A stretch of 6,986 nt of DNA from CAYOBW01 sp964402115 (lineage in GTDB: Bacteria; Verrucomicrobiota; Kiritimatiellia; UBA8416; CAYOBW01), in NCBI GenBank assembly GCA_964402115.1, contig CAYOBW010000346.1, positions 1 to 6,986 on the forward strand, written 5' to 3'. Below, one piece after another: positions 1 through 6,941 of the stretch. The notes under the pieces are model-generated. The model saw only the letters and a program-made list of their open reading frames with translations. It was not told the DNA's origin and made no database searches. Each line of letters starts with the position of its first letter. The stretch's first letter is position 1. The position numbers and the translations under genes are program-made.

Positions 1-833
1 ACGGCAACGTCTACCGCCGTGCCGCCCTGCCCGCGGGCGTCCTGGAACACGGTCGCATCCAGCCTGCCGTCTTTGACTGCCTGCAGTGCGTCGGCAATCG
101 CATCGACGCTGGCGACGATCACCTTATCCTTCAGCTTTGCCCGCTCCAGTGCCAGCAACGCGCCCATGCCCATCTCATCGTTCTGCGCGAACACGGCGCG
201 GATGTTCGTGCCGTACGACTGAATCCAGTTCTCCATCAGGCTCATGGCCTTCGCCCTGTCCCATTCGGCCGTCTGGTCGGCCATCAGTCTCAGGCCGGGG
301 TGTTTCGCCAGAATGTCGCGGGCGCCGCGGTCACGCTTGATCTGAGCGGCCTGGCCCATGAAGCCCTGCATCATGACGACGTTGCCCGTGCCATGGAGCC
401 GTGTGGCGATGTACGCCATGGCGAGTTGTCCGGACTCCTCGTCGCGCGAGCCGACAAACGCCGTCGGCACGGACTTGGTGTCGGAATTCATGTTCACGAT
501 GGGGATACCGGCCGCCTTCGCCTGGTCCACGGCTGGCGAACTGGCCTCGACCTCGCACGGGTTCAGGATGATGGCGTCCACTTTCTGCGCGACAAAGCTC
601 TCAGCCTGCTGGACCTGACGCTCGGCGTTGCGCTGGGCGTCGTTGACAACCAGCCTCACGCCCAGTTCCTTAGCCCTGGCCGCCATCGCCTTGTTCAACA
701 TCACGATGAACTCGCTCGACAGGTTCAGCAGCGACACGCCGATGACGAGCTGCCGCTCCCCGGCCGGAGCCGTTTTCTGCCTGCCACAGCCGCACAGCGC
801 AACAATCACCACCAAGACAGCGATCCTTTTCAT
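1..833 (-). CDS. Sugar ABC transporter substrate-binding lipoprotein, RbsB-like (C-terminus off the window)
   Basis: Periplasmic-binding-protein type 1 fold (ribose/galactose class) that would deliver a sugar to the permease encoded just upstream. I translated it by hand from ATG at 833; it stays open for 277 codons to the left edge, so the last few tens of residues are missing (the family is usually about 300-330 aa). The N-terminus is a lipoprotein signal: Lys2-Arg3, a hydrophobic stretch 4-13, then LCGC with the predicted lipidated Cys16. The mature domain begins near residue 28 (QLVIGVSLLNLSS). Family landmarks are AIILNP (87-92), the GFMGQ...KRDRG segment (157-170), AQNDEMGMGALLAL (216-229) and VDA (243-245). 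By-eye alignment to E. coli RbsB keeps the ligand-binding Arg169, Asn218, Asp244 and Gln264, but the Asp-Arg pair is Asn116-Ser117, so ribose is doubtful. The start overlaps the permease stop as ATGA, with AGGGGGAG just upstream. Membership of the family is secure; the ligand is unknown. Confidence 0.93.
   Translation of the reverse strand, partial: MKRIAVLVVIVALCGCGRQKTAPAGERQLVIGVSLLNLSSEFIVMLNKAMAARAKELGVRLVVNDAQRNAERQVQQAESFVAQKVDAIILNPCEVEASSPAVDQAKAAGIPIVNMNSDTKSVPTAFVGSRDEESGQLAMAYIATRLHGTGNVVMMQGFMGQAAQIKRDRGARDILAKHPGLRLMADQTAEWDRAKAMSLMENWIQSYGTNIRAVFAQNDEMGMGALLALERAKLKDKVIVASVDAIADALQAVKDGRLDATVFQDARGQGGTAVDVA
830..833 (-). promoter_or_regulatory. ATGA stop/start overlap linking permease and binding-protein genes
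   Basis: On the minus strand the permease ends in TGA (832-830) and the binding protein starts with ATG (833-831), sharing bases. A purine-rich AGGGGGAG lies about 3-5 bases before the ATG, inside the last permease codons. This arrangement usually means coupled translation. Since a binding protein is normally needed in excess over the permease, the strong Shine-Dalgarno-like sequence may also allow independent initiation; that last point is inference. Confidence 0.85.
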
Positions 834-1756
834 GTTCTCCCCCTGTTACGATCCAGCCACACCGCCCCTACGATAATGAGCCCCTTCACGATCGCCTGGT
901 AGTACGAAGATACATTCAGCAAATCCAGCCCATTGTTGATCACGCCCATCAGCAACGCGCCCAGGATCGTTCCGCCGACACCACCGACGCCGCCGGACAA
1001 GCTGGTTCCGCCGATCACCACTGCCGCGATCGCATCGAGCTCGTAGCCGACGCCCGCATTCGGCTGTCCCGTGGTGATGCGCGCTGCGAGCACCACGCCG
1101 GCCACCCCAGCCAGCGCACCGCACACGGTGTACGCAACCACCTTGACGGCGTCCACGTTGATGCCCGACGCCCGCGCCGCCTTCTCGTTGCCTCCAACCG
1201 CAAACAGGTGCCGGCCAAACCGCAGGTTGTTCAGGCACACGAACGACACCAGCGCGACCGTTGCCAGCACGAGGACGGGAATCGGCACGCCCGCCACATC
1301 GCCGCCAAGCCGCGTGAATCCCGGGGACAGGTTCGATACCGGCCGCCCGCCGCTGATCACCAGCGCGAGCCCGCGTGCTACGGTCATCATTCCCAGCGTC
1401 ACGATGAAAGGCGCGACCTTCCCTTTGGCGACCACGAGGCCATTGACCGCGCCGCACGCCGCGCCGGTCAACACGCCCGTCAGCACCGGCAAGATGACCG
1501 GGGAGTCCGGCTGACACAGGCTCGCCGCAGTCACGCCAGACAAGGCCACCAGCGATCCAAGCGACAGGTCCACGCCACCGGTCAGCAGGACGAACGTTAC
1601 CCCAACCGCCAGGATCCCGTTAATGGAGATCTGCCGGATCACGTTAACCAGGTTCGGCACCGTGAGAAAAGTCGGCTTCGCAAACGCTAGGATCGCGCCT
1701 ATCGCAACAAGCGCAATGACGAGGCCCCACGATTTGATGGCAGGTGAATGGCGCAT
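830..1756 (-). CDS. Sugar ABC transporter permease, RbsC-like
   Basis: Integral inner-membrane permease of the BPD_transp_2 family (RbsC/XylH/MglC type), 308 aa against about 320 for E. coli RbsC, so full length. It should form the channel of the importer as a homodimer bound to the neighbouring ATPase. Hydrophobic segments lie near residues 11-27, 43-60, 66-80, 87-110, 116-136, 157-175, 205-225, 240-256, 262-278 and 288-300. Family landmarks are FLTVPNLVNVIRQISINGILAVG (30-52, quoted as TVPNLVNVIRQ and its continuation), LLTGGVDLSLGSLVALSG (57-74), the cytoplasmic ATPase-contact loop FGRHLFAVGGNEKAARASGI (180-199), and ELDAIAAVVIGGTSLSGG (239-256). ATG at 1756 is chosen because GAGGG (1766-1770) sits 9 bases before it and the N-terminus matches the family. 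It starts 16 bases after the ATPase stop and ends inside the start codon of the binding protein. The exact sugar cannot be read from the permease. Confidence 0.95.
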   Translation of the reverse strand: MRHSPAIKSWGLVIALVAIGAILAFAKPTFLTVPNLVNVIRQISINGILAVGVTFVLLTGGVDLSLGSLVALSGVTAASLCQPDSPVILPVLTGVLTGAACGAVNGLVVAKGKVAPFIVTLGMMTVARGLALVISGGRPVSNLSPGFTRLGGDVAGVPIPVLVLATVALVSFVCLNNLRFGRHLFAVGGNEKAARASGINVDAVKVVAYTVCGALAGVAGVVLAARITTGQPNAGVGYELDAIAAVVIGGTSLSGGVGGVGGTILGALLMGVINNGLDLLNVSSYYQAIVKGLIIVGAVWLDRNRGRT

Positions 1757-1772
1757 GGGCGAAAACCCTCTT

Positions 1773-3275
1773 TCAGAGTGGCATGGCGAACTTCAGAATC
1801 TCCTCCTGCGAGGTTCGGCAAGGATCCAGCTCGGTAGTCAGTACGCCCTGGCGCATGACGAGGATCCGGTCGCTTAGCGCCAGCAGTTCCGACAGCTCCG
1901 ATGAAATCAGCAGGATCGCCTTGCCGGCGCGGGCAAGCCGCTTGACGATCGCGTACACCTCCGCCTTGGCGCCGATGTCGATGCCGCGCGTTGGCTCGTC
2001 GAGAATGAGGACGTCCGGCTCCGTCAGCAGCGCCTTGGCAATGACCGCTTTCTGCTGGTTTCCGCCGCTGAGGTGCGAAACCGGCTGGTTGCGGTTCGTC
2101 GCCTTGATCGCGAGTGCCCGGATCTGCTCGTCCGCCGCGGCGTGCTCCGCTCGCCGGTCAACGATCCGGTCGCGGAGGCTGGCGAGGGTGATGTTGTGGG
2201 CAAGCGACATCTGTGGCACCAGGCCGAATTGCCGGCGGTCCTCGCTGACCAGGGCAATACCGGCCGCGATCGCGTCGGCCGGTCGGGCGATGCGCAAGGG
2301 CTTGCCCCTGAGGCGAATCTCGCCGGCAGTTGCCGGCTCCAGGCCGTAGATCGCATGTGCCACATCCGTCCGTCCGGCTCCCATCAGGCCCGCCAGGCCA
2401 AGCACTTCCCCGCCGTGCAGGGTGAAGCTGACATCGCGGAACGCCTCCCCCCTGGCCAGGCCATTAACCGCAAGCACCGGCTCCCCGGTTCCGGCGCGCC
2501 CGGACGCGGGTGGGGCGAGCGCGCGGCCAACCATGAGCGCGATCAGTTTCTGCTCGTCAAGCTCAGCAGCCGCAGCCGTCGCCACATGGCGTCCGTCGCG
2601 CAGCACGGTGACGGTGTCGGCAACGGCAAAGATCTCGCTGAACTTGTGCGAAATGTAGATGACCGCCACGCCACGTTGTTTGAGGTCGCGGACGATGCCG
2701 AACAGCGCCGCGACCTCGCGCTCGGAGATGGCGGAGGTAGGCTCGTCCATGATGAGGACCGCCGCGTTTCCGGCCAGGGCGCGGGCGATCTCCACGGCCT
2801 GCATCTCGGCCACGCTCAGCGTGCTCATCGGCCGCGTCGGCGCGAGCGTGACGCCGAGCCGCTGCAGCAGGGCCGCGGCCTCGCGGTTCATGGCCGCCTT
2901 GTCGAGCCAGCCGGGAATCCACCGGGTTGGCTCGCGGCCGATGCCGATGTTCTCGGCCACGGTCAGGTTGGGGAAGGGGTGCAATTCCTGGTGGATCATG
3001 GCGATGCCCAGCTGCCGGGCCCGGTGCGGTGTCTGGATGCTGACGGCTTGCCCCTTGAACGTCAGCGTGCCTGCGTCGGGTGTGAGGAGCCCGGCCATGA
3101 TGTTCATCAGCGTGGACTTTCCAGCACCGTTCTCGCCCAGCAAGGCATGAACCTTGCCGGGTTCGACATCGAGCCGGACGCGGTCCAGGGCTTGCACGCC
3201 TGGAAAGGCTTTCGACACGTCCTGCACCTGTAAGAGAAAGTCGTTCTGCACGTTTCCGTTTCCAGCTAGCTGCAC
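1773..3275 (-). CDS. Sugar ABC transporter ATP-binding protein with two nucleotide-binding domains, RbsA-like
   Basis: Cytoplasmic ATPase that powers sugar import through the permease. At 500 aa it matches the RbsA/MglA/XylG family (about 500). NBD1 has Walker A GENGAGKST (47-55, Lys53), Q-loop Gln96, signature LSVAEMQ (153-159), Walker B VLIMDEP (173-179, Glu178) and switch His210. NBD2 has a degenerate Walker A, GLMGAGRTD (296-304), with Arg302 where Lys is usual, signature LSGGNQQ (402-408), Walker B VLILDEP (422-428) and Ser459 where the switch His would be. This asymmetry is normal for the family, so NBD2 probably has little catalytic activity of its own. The given start is a GTG at 3275 with an in-frame TGA shortly upstream and no ATG available. 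A second GTG at 3251 would give 492 aa and an N-terminus closer to E. coli RbsA; neither has a strong ribosome binding site. It is the first gene of the operon. Confidence 0.95.
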   Translation of the reverse strand: MQLAGNGNVQNDFLLQVQDVSKAFPGVQALDRVRLDVEPGKVHALLGENGAGKSTLMNIMAGLLTPDAGTLTFKGQAVSIQTPHRARQLGIAMIHQELHPFPNLTVAENIGIGREPTRWIPGWLDKAAMNREAAALLQRLGVTLAPTRPMSTLSVAEMQAVEIARALAGNAAVLIMDEPTSAISEREVAALFGIVRDLKQRGVAVIYISHKFSEIFAVADTVTVLRDGRHVATAAAAELDEQKLIALMVGRALAPPASGRAGTGEPVLAVNGLARGEAFRDVSFTLHGGEVLGLAGLMGAGRTDVAHAIYGLEPATAGEIRLRGKPLRIARPADAIAAGIALVSEDRRQFGLVPQMSLAHNITLASLRDRIVDRRAEHAAADEQIRALAIKATNRNQPVSHLSGGNQQKAVIAKALLTEPDVLILDEPTRGIDIGAKAEVYAIVKRLARAGKAILLISSELSELLALSDRILVMRQGVLTTELDPCRTSQEEILKFAMPL

Positions 3276-3418
3276 GGCCTCGATAGTGCAGTTGTTGCCA
3301 ACTCAAATGCAAGCCCACGCATGAGCGGGCGGACGCCTATTGGGCATTCGTTGGCATGGACATGGATGGGCTTTCTTCACTACTCTGCTGACAGGGCGGC
3401 TGGCGCGGTATTCGCTGC
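3276..3418. promoter_or_regulatory. Divergent intergenic region, expected promoters for the transporter operon and the sulfatase
   Basis: These 143 bases separate the divergent start codons, so promoters for both units should lie here or nearby. I do not see a convincing pair for either. On the minus strand TTGCAT (3312-3307) and CACTAT (3288-3283) are 18 bases apart, but the second box is poor, and a start from it would fall almost on the GTG at 3275. On the plus strand TTGGCA (3351-3356) has no good partner at 16-18 bases. No strong Shine-Dalgarno sequence precedes ATG 3419. No terminator hairpin, RNA gene or small ORF with support was seen. Confidence 0.45.
3290..3303. repeat. Short inverted repeat, possible operator near the transporter start
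   Basis: AGTTG-TTGC-CAACT has two perfect 5-base arms around a 4-base centre, 15-28 bases upstream of the GTG at 3275, inside the spacer of the weak promoter-like pair. Its place would suit a repressor site. The arms are short, the symmetry does not extend outward, and the central CG typical of LacI-family operators is absent, so chance is a real alternative. Confidence 0.25.
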
Positions 3419-6400
3419 ATGCGCCGGCGGTCCGTGGGGGCATCCGGCATGCACGTGTTTGCTCAGGTTACAGTGATTCTCACCCTCGGGGTCGTTGGCG
3501 CCGGTCTGGCGGTTGAACCGGCCAGCATCAGCGTCAACTTCGCGCTCGGCACCAACGACAACAACAGCGTGGACCGGGACGAGAGCGCCGGCTCGCTGGC
3601 GCTGGGCGGCATCCCGGCGCCGGGCGCGGCCTGGAATCACGCTCTGCTGCGCCTGTCGACGGTTGGCACGCCGACCAACTTGATCGCAGCCACCCAGGGC
3701 GGCGCCGCGTTGGTGCTGCGGGACCGCGACGGCAACACGGCGGCGACGCTGACCTCAGCGTGCGCAGCCGGCGGGCTCTACGCAGGCTGGTCGGACGCGA
3801 CAGACAGCACCGCCAACCGTGGCGCCGTCGGGGAAGCGGGCCTGATGCAGTCGTACCTCGCCCTGCTGAACTCGGAGAGCGTAACCGTGTCGGGCCTGGG
3901 CGCGGCGTTCACGAACCACGGTTACCGGGTCGTGCTGTTCAGCGATCTCGGTGCCGTGGCGCGCACGCAGGCCCTGCACGTGGTGGAGGGGCCGGGGGGA
4001 AACGGTGTGGATCAGACCCGCTGGCTCAAGACGCAGGCCACCTCCGACGGCGACGTCAACGACGACGGGTACCTGGAATGGGCGCCGGCCGTAGGCACGT
4101 CAGCGGCGACGGCTACCACGAATGGCAACTACGTGCTCGTCAGCGGCCTGCGGGCGGCCGCGTTCACGATCCACGGTTCGAACCAGGGCGGACGCAGCGC
4201 GCTAAACGGCTTCCAGATCGTGGCCCTGCCGCCCGAGCTTCCCGCCCTGCCGATCCAGGTTGCGTTCCACAATGGCGTTACCACGGTCGGTGCCATGGCA
4301 GCAGGCGCGGCGCCGACCAACCAGGGGTCCGTGGTCAACACCGCCGCCACCGCCTGGAACAGCGTTCAGAACGCGGCTGCGCTGGGCCTGAGTTTCACGA
4401 ATGTCCCCCTCGTGTTGGCGGACGGCACGCCGTCGGGCGCCATGCTCAGCGGCCGCTGCGGCTACAGTGGCTATAACAGCAACGGCTGGGGGGCGCGGAG
4501 CAAGGATTTCGTGATGATGGAGGGCTGGCACGGGGTCCGCGCTGACGAGTGTGTGACGGTGAGCGGTCTGCCGCCCGCGTTCACGTCCGGCTTTCACGTT
4601 GTGGTCTATGGCGACTCGAACGACACGAACCGCCGGATGCCGTACACGGCCGGCGCCGCGTTCGCCGCCATCGAGGACAGCGGCACATTCGGCGGGTCAT
4701 TCGCGGAGGGTGGTAATTACGCCGTTCTGGAGGGACTGGCGGGCGACAGCTTCACGCTCCGCGGCAGCGCGGGCGTCGCGGATGCGCGCTCGGCGATCAA
4801 CGGGTTGGCCATCGTTCCCGGCGCGCCGCGGCGCCCCCCCCGCATTCTGGCCTTTCGCGCGGACGACGGGTATGTGGTCACGGGCGCGACCGTCAGGCTC
4901 TCGTGGGAGGTCGGGGGAGCTGACGCGCTGAGCATCGCGCCGTCGCCCGGCGACGTGACCGGCCTGACCACGGTCGGCACAGGCGCGTGGAGCTTCACCG
5001 CGTCGACGACGACGGTCTTCACGCTGTCCGCCTCGAACGCGAACGGGACGAGTGCGGCCACATTGCGCGTCGGCGTCGGCCCGCCACGGCCGAACATCCT
5101 CGTATTCCTCGTCGATGACATGGGCACGCAGGATACGTCCGTGCCTTTCTACGACACGAACGGCGTGCCGGTTGTAACCGCGATGAACCGGATCTACCGC
5201 ACGCCCAACATGGAAACGCTGGCCGCACGCGGCATGACGTTCACCACGGCTTACGCCATGCCCGTGTGCACGCCCACCCGTTCTTGCCTGATGACGGGCA
5301 TGAACGCGGTTCGGCATCATATCACGAGCTGGACGTCCGTCGACGGCAGCGAAAACGGCCTCAACACCACGCCGACCCACGATTCGCCCGCGCACTGGCG
5401 GCGGCGCGGACTGGACGCCGGGGATGTAACCCTGCCGCGCCTGCTGGCCGCCGCGGGGTACAGGACCATCCTGTGCGGCAAGGCGCATTTCGGCGCGGCG
5501 CCCTACTTTGGCGCCGATCCGCGGAACATCGGGTTTGACGTGAACATTGCGGGCAGTGCAATCGGTAACCCGGCCAGCTACCTCGGCACGGCGAACTTCG
5601 GAACCGGCGACCACCACGTGACCGGGCTCGCAGCGTACCACGGTCAGGACATCTTCCTGACCGAAGCCCTGACGTCGGAGATGAACACGGCCATCGGCGC
5701 AGCCGTGAGCAACGGCGTGCCATTCTTCGCCTACATGGCCCACTACGCCGTGCACGGCCCGTTCACGTCCGACAGCCGGTTTGCCGCCAACTACCCCGGA
5801 CTCAGCGGCAATGCGCTGAATTTCGCCACGATGCTCGAAGGGATGGACAAGTCGCTCGGCGACATCCTGGCCCGGCTCGAGGCGCTGGGCGTTGCCCGCG
5901 ACACGCTGGTCGTCTTCCTTGGCGACAACGGCAGCGACAATCCGATCGCAGCCAACAACGCGCCGCCGCTGCGGGGCAAGAAGGGTACGGAATGGGAGGG
6001 CGGGGTGCGCGTGCCGCTGCTTGTGACTTGGGCCCGGCCGGACGCGGGCAACGCCTTTCAGCAAGACCTGCCCATCGCCGGTCGCAGCCGTTGCGCGGAC
6101 ATCGTGGCGGCCTTCGATCTCTTTCCCACGCTGCTGGGGGTGGGCGGCGTGTCGTACGGCGGTCCGGCCGACGGTTATGACCTGCGCCCCTATTTCGCCG
6201 GCCAGGCGGGGCATCACCGGCCGCAGGAACTGCTGGTCCACTACCCCCACGATCACAACGGCGACTACTTCACGACGCTGCGCGAGGGCGACTGGAAACT
6301 GATCTACCGCTACGCACCGGGTACGTTCGAGCTTTACAACCTGGCCGCGGACGTGGGCGAAGCCAACGACCTTGCTGCGGGCCAGCCGGAGCGTGTCATG

Positions 6401-6883
6401 GCCCTGGCCCGGAGGATGGGGCGTACGCTCTCCGCCTCGGGAGCGCAGTGGCCGGTCATCACGGCCACAGGCGCCGACGACCCGTTCGCGCTGCCCCTGC
6501 TGCCGGCTGTCGATGTCGATGGCGACGGTCGCAGCGACAACAGCGAAGATGCGAACGGCAATGGGGTTGTGGACCCGGGCGAAACCGACCCGGACAAGGC
6601 CGACAGCGACGGTGACGGTACGCCGGACGGGGCGGAGATCCGCCTCGGCACCGATCCCTTGAACGCCGTCTCCGCCTTTCGGGCCTTCATCGCTGCCACG
6701 GGGCAGGTCTCCACGCTTCGCTGGCCGTCGCAAACGGGTACGCGTTTCCGGATCGAGGGGGCGCCGCCGGGGAACCCTGACTGGCAACCGGATGCTACGA
6801 ATGTTTCCGGCGATGCTGGCGAGACGCGCCGCCGCCTGAATGCCACGACCCCGGCGCGCATGTACCGCGTGATCCTCGAATAG
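3419..6883 (+). CDS. Exported multi-domain type I sulfatase (formylglycine-dependent)
   Basis: A 1154-aa predicted sulfate-ester hydrolase, about twice the size of a plain arylsulfatase. Layout: signal peptide 1-31 (RRR, then a hydrophobic stretch 13-30, cleavage likely after GLA); two related beta-rich domains (about 36-270 and 278-468); an Ig-like domain (about 472-553, LSWEVGG); the sulfatase domain (about 557-1015); an Asp-rich TSP3-like segment (1032-1080); and a small C-terminal beta domain (1085-1154). Catalytic landmarks are NILVFLVDDMG (559-569, metal ligands Asp566/Asp567), CTPTR (617-621, Cys617 becomes formylglycine), GKAHFG (687-692, Lys688/His690), HYAVHGPF (775-782, His779), GDNGS (Asp836/Asn837) and GKKGTEWEGG (853-862, probable catalytic Lys855). 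ATG 3419 is preferred over ATG 3449 because it supplies the positive n-region; an in-frame TGA at 3389-3391 blocks longer versions. It acts in the periplasm or outside the cell, with an unknown substrate, possibly a sulfated glycan. It needs a maturase encoded elsewhere. Confidence 0.94.
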   Translation: MRRRSVGASGMHVFAQVTVILTLGVVGAGLAVEPASISVNFALGTNDNNSVDRDESAGSLALGGIPAPGAAWNHALLRLSTVGTPTNLIAATQGGAALVLRDRDGNTAATLTSACAAGGLYAGWSDATDSTANRGAVGEAGLMQSYLALLNSESVTVSGLGAAFTNHGYRVVLFSDLGAVARTQALHVVEGPGGNGVDQTRWLKTQATSDGDVNDDGYLEWAPAVGTSAATATTNGNYVLVSGLRAAAFTIHGSNQGGRSALNGFQIVALPPELPALPIQVAFHNGVTTVGAMAAGAAPTNQGSVVNTAATAWNSVQNAAALGLSFTNVPLVLADGTPSGAMLSGRCGYSGYNSNGWGARSKDFVMMEGWHGVRADECVTVSGLPPAFTSGFHVVVYGDSNDTNRRMPYTAGAAFAAIEDSGTFGGSFAEGGNYAVLEGLAGDSFTLRGSAGVADARSAINGLAIVPGAPRRPPRILAFRADDGYVVTGATVRLSWEVGGADALSIAPSPGDVTGLTTVGTGAWSFTASTTTVFTLSASNANGTSAATLRVGVGPPRPNILVFLVDDMGTQDTSVPFYDTNGVPVVTAMNRIYRTPNMETLAARGMTFTTAYAMPVCTPTRSCLMTGMNAVRHHITSWTSVDGSENGLNTTPTHDSPAHWRRRGLDAGDVTLPRLLAAAGYRTILCGKAHFGAAPYFGADPRNIGFDVNIAGSAIGNPASYLGTANFGTGDHHVTGLAAYHGQDIFLTEALTSEMNTAIGAAVSNGVPFFAYMAHYAVHGPFTSDSRFAANYPGLSGNALNFATMLEGMDKSLGDILARLEALGVARDTLVVFLGDNGSDNPIAANNAPPLRGKKGTEWEGGVRVPLLVTWARPDAGNAFQQDLPIAGRSRCADIVAAFDLFPTLLGVGGVSYGGPADGYDLRPYFAGQAGHHRPQELLVHYPHDHNGDYFTTLREGDWKLIYRYAPGTFELYNLAADVGEANDLAAGQPERVMALARRMGRTLSASGAQWPVITATGADDPFALPLLPAVDVDGDGRSDNSEDANGNGVVDPGETDPDKADSDGDGTPDGAEIRLGTDPLNAVSAFRAFIAATGQVSTLRWPSQTGTRFRIEGAPPGNPDWQPDATNVSGDAGETRRRLNATTPARMYRVILE
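3524..4822 (+). repeat. Tandem pair of diverged beta-rich domains in the sulfatase N-terminal half
   Basis: At protein level residues 36-270 and 278-468 share the same ordered landmarks: an opening strand (ISVNFALG / IQVAFHNG), VTVSGL-x2-AFT followed by a VVLFSD / VVVYGDSND strand (155-176 / 379-402), GNYVLVSGL-x4-FTIHGS / GNYAVLEGL-x4-FTLRGS (237-254 / 433-450), and SALNGFQIV / SAINGLAIV (260-268 / 458-466). The first copy is longer, mainly because of an insert around 190-225. The DNA has diverged, so the duplication is old. The fold is probably a jelly-roll or binding module, but I cannot name a family. Confidence 0.75.
5267..5299 (+). other. Sulfatase formylglycine signature (CxPxR)
   Basis: Codons for residues 617-627 encode CTPTRSCLMTG. 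Cys617, Pro619 and Arg621 are the C-x-P-x-R core recognised by formylglycine-generating enzymes; this is the cysteine type, not the serine type. The trailing TG matches the usual end of the signature. Confidence 0.9.
6512..6658 (+). other. Asp-rich, thrombospondin-type-3-like calcium-binding segment of the sulfatase
   Basis: Residues 1032-1080 contain DVDGDGRSD, DANGNGVVD and DSDGDGTPDGAEIRLGTDP, a run of D-x-D/N-x-D/N-G loops. Such segments bind calcium and act as stiff linkers in secreted proteins. Here it joins the catalytic domain to the C-terminal beta domain. Calcium binding is inferred from the pattern. Confidence 0.8.
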
Positions 6884-6941
6884 GGGTCGAAGACTTACGC
6901 GCCAGAACGGATGGGCGCATTCCACCTCCGGAGGGGTTCGT

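Noticed and set aside
300..902. 200-codon plus-strand frame opposite the binding protein
   Set aside because: The minus strand encodes a clear binding protein running to the left edge; the plus frame is His/Arg/Asp-rich with no motif.
1773..2400. Second ATPase domain lacking Walker A Lys and switch His, considered as a damaged gene
   Set aside because: The same replacements (GAGRT and SSE) are normal in the RbsA family, so this is not decay.
2073..3233. 386-codon plus-strand frame opposite the ABC ATPase
   Set aside because: The minus-strand frame has all ABC motifs in order; this frame has none and is low-complexity, so it is a shadow.
3290..3303. LacI-family operator
   Set aside because: The central CG and longer arms typical of these operators are missing, and no regulator gene is in the window; kept only as a weak inverted repeat.
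5093..6463. Alkaline phosphatase or phosphonate hydrolase as the identity of the catalytic domain
   Set aside because: The superfamily is shared, but the CTPTR signature, Lys/His motifs and DNG site together point to a type I sulfatase.
4697..6925. 742-codon open frame on the minus strand opposite the sulfatase
   Set aside because: It is Arg/Gly/Val/His-rich with no recognisable domain, lies fully opposite a gene with clear catalytic motifs, and is the usual antisense shadow of GC-rich codon use.
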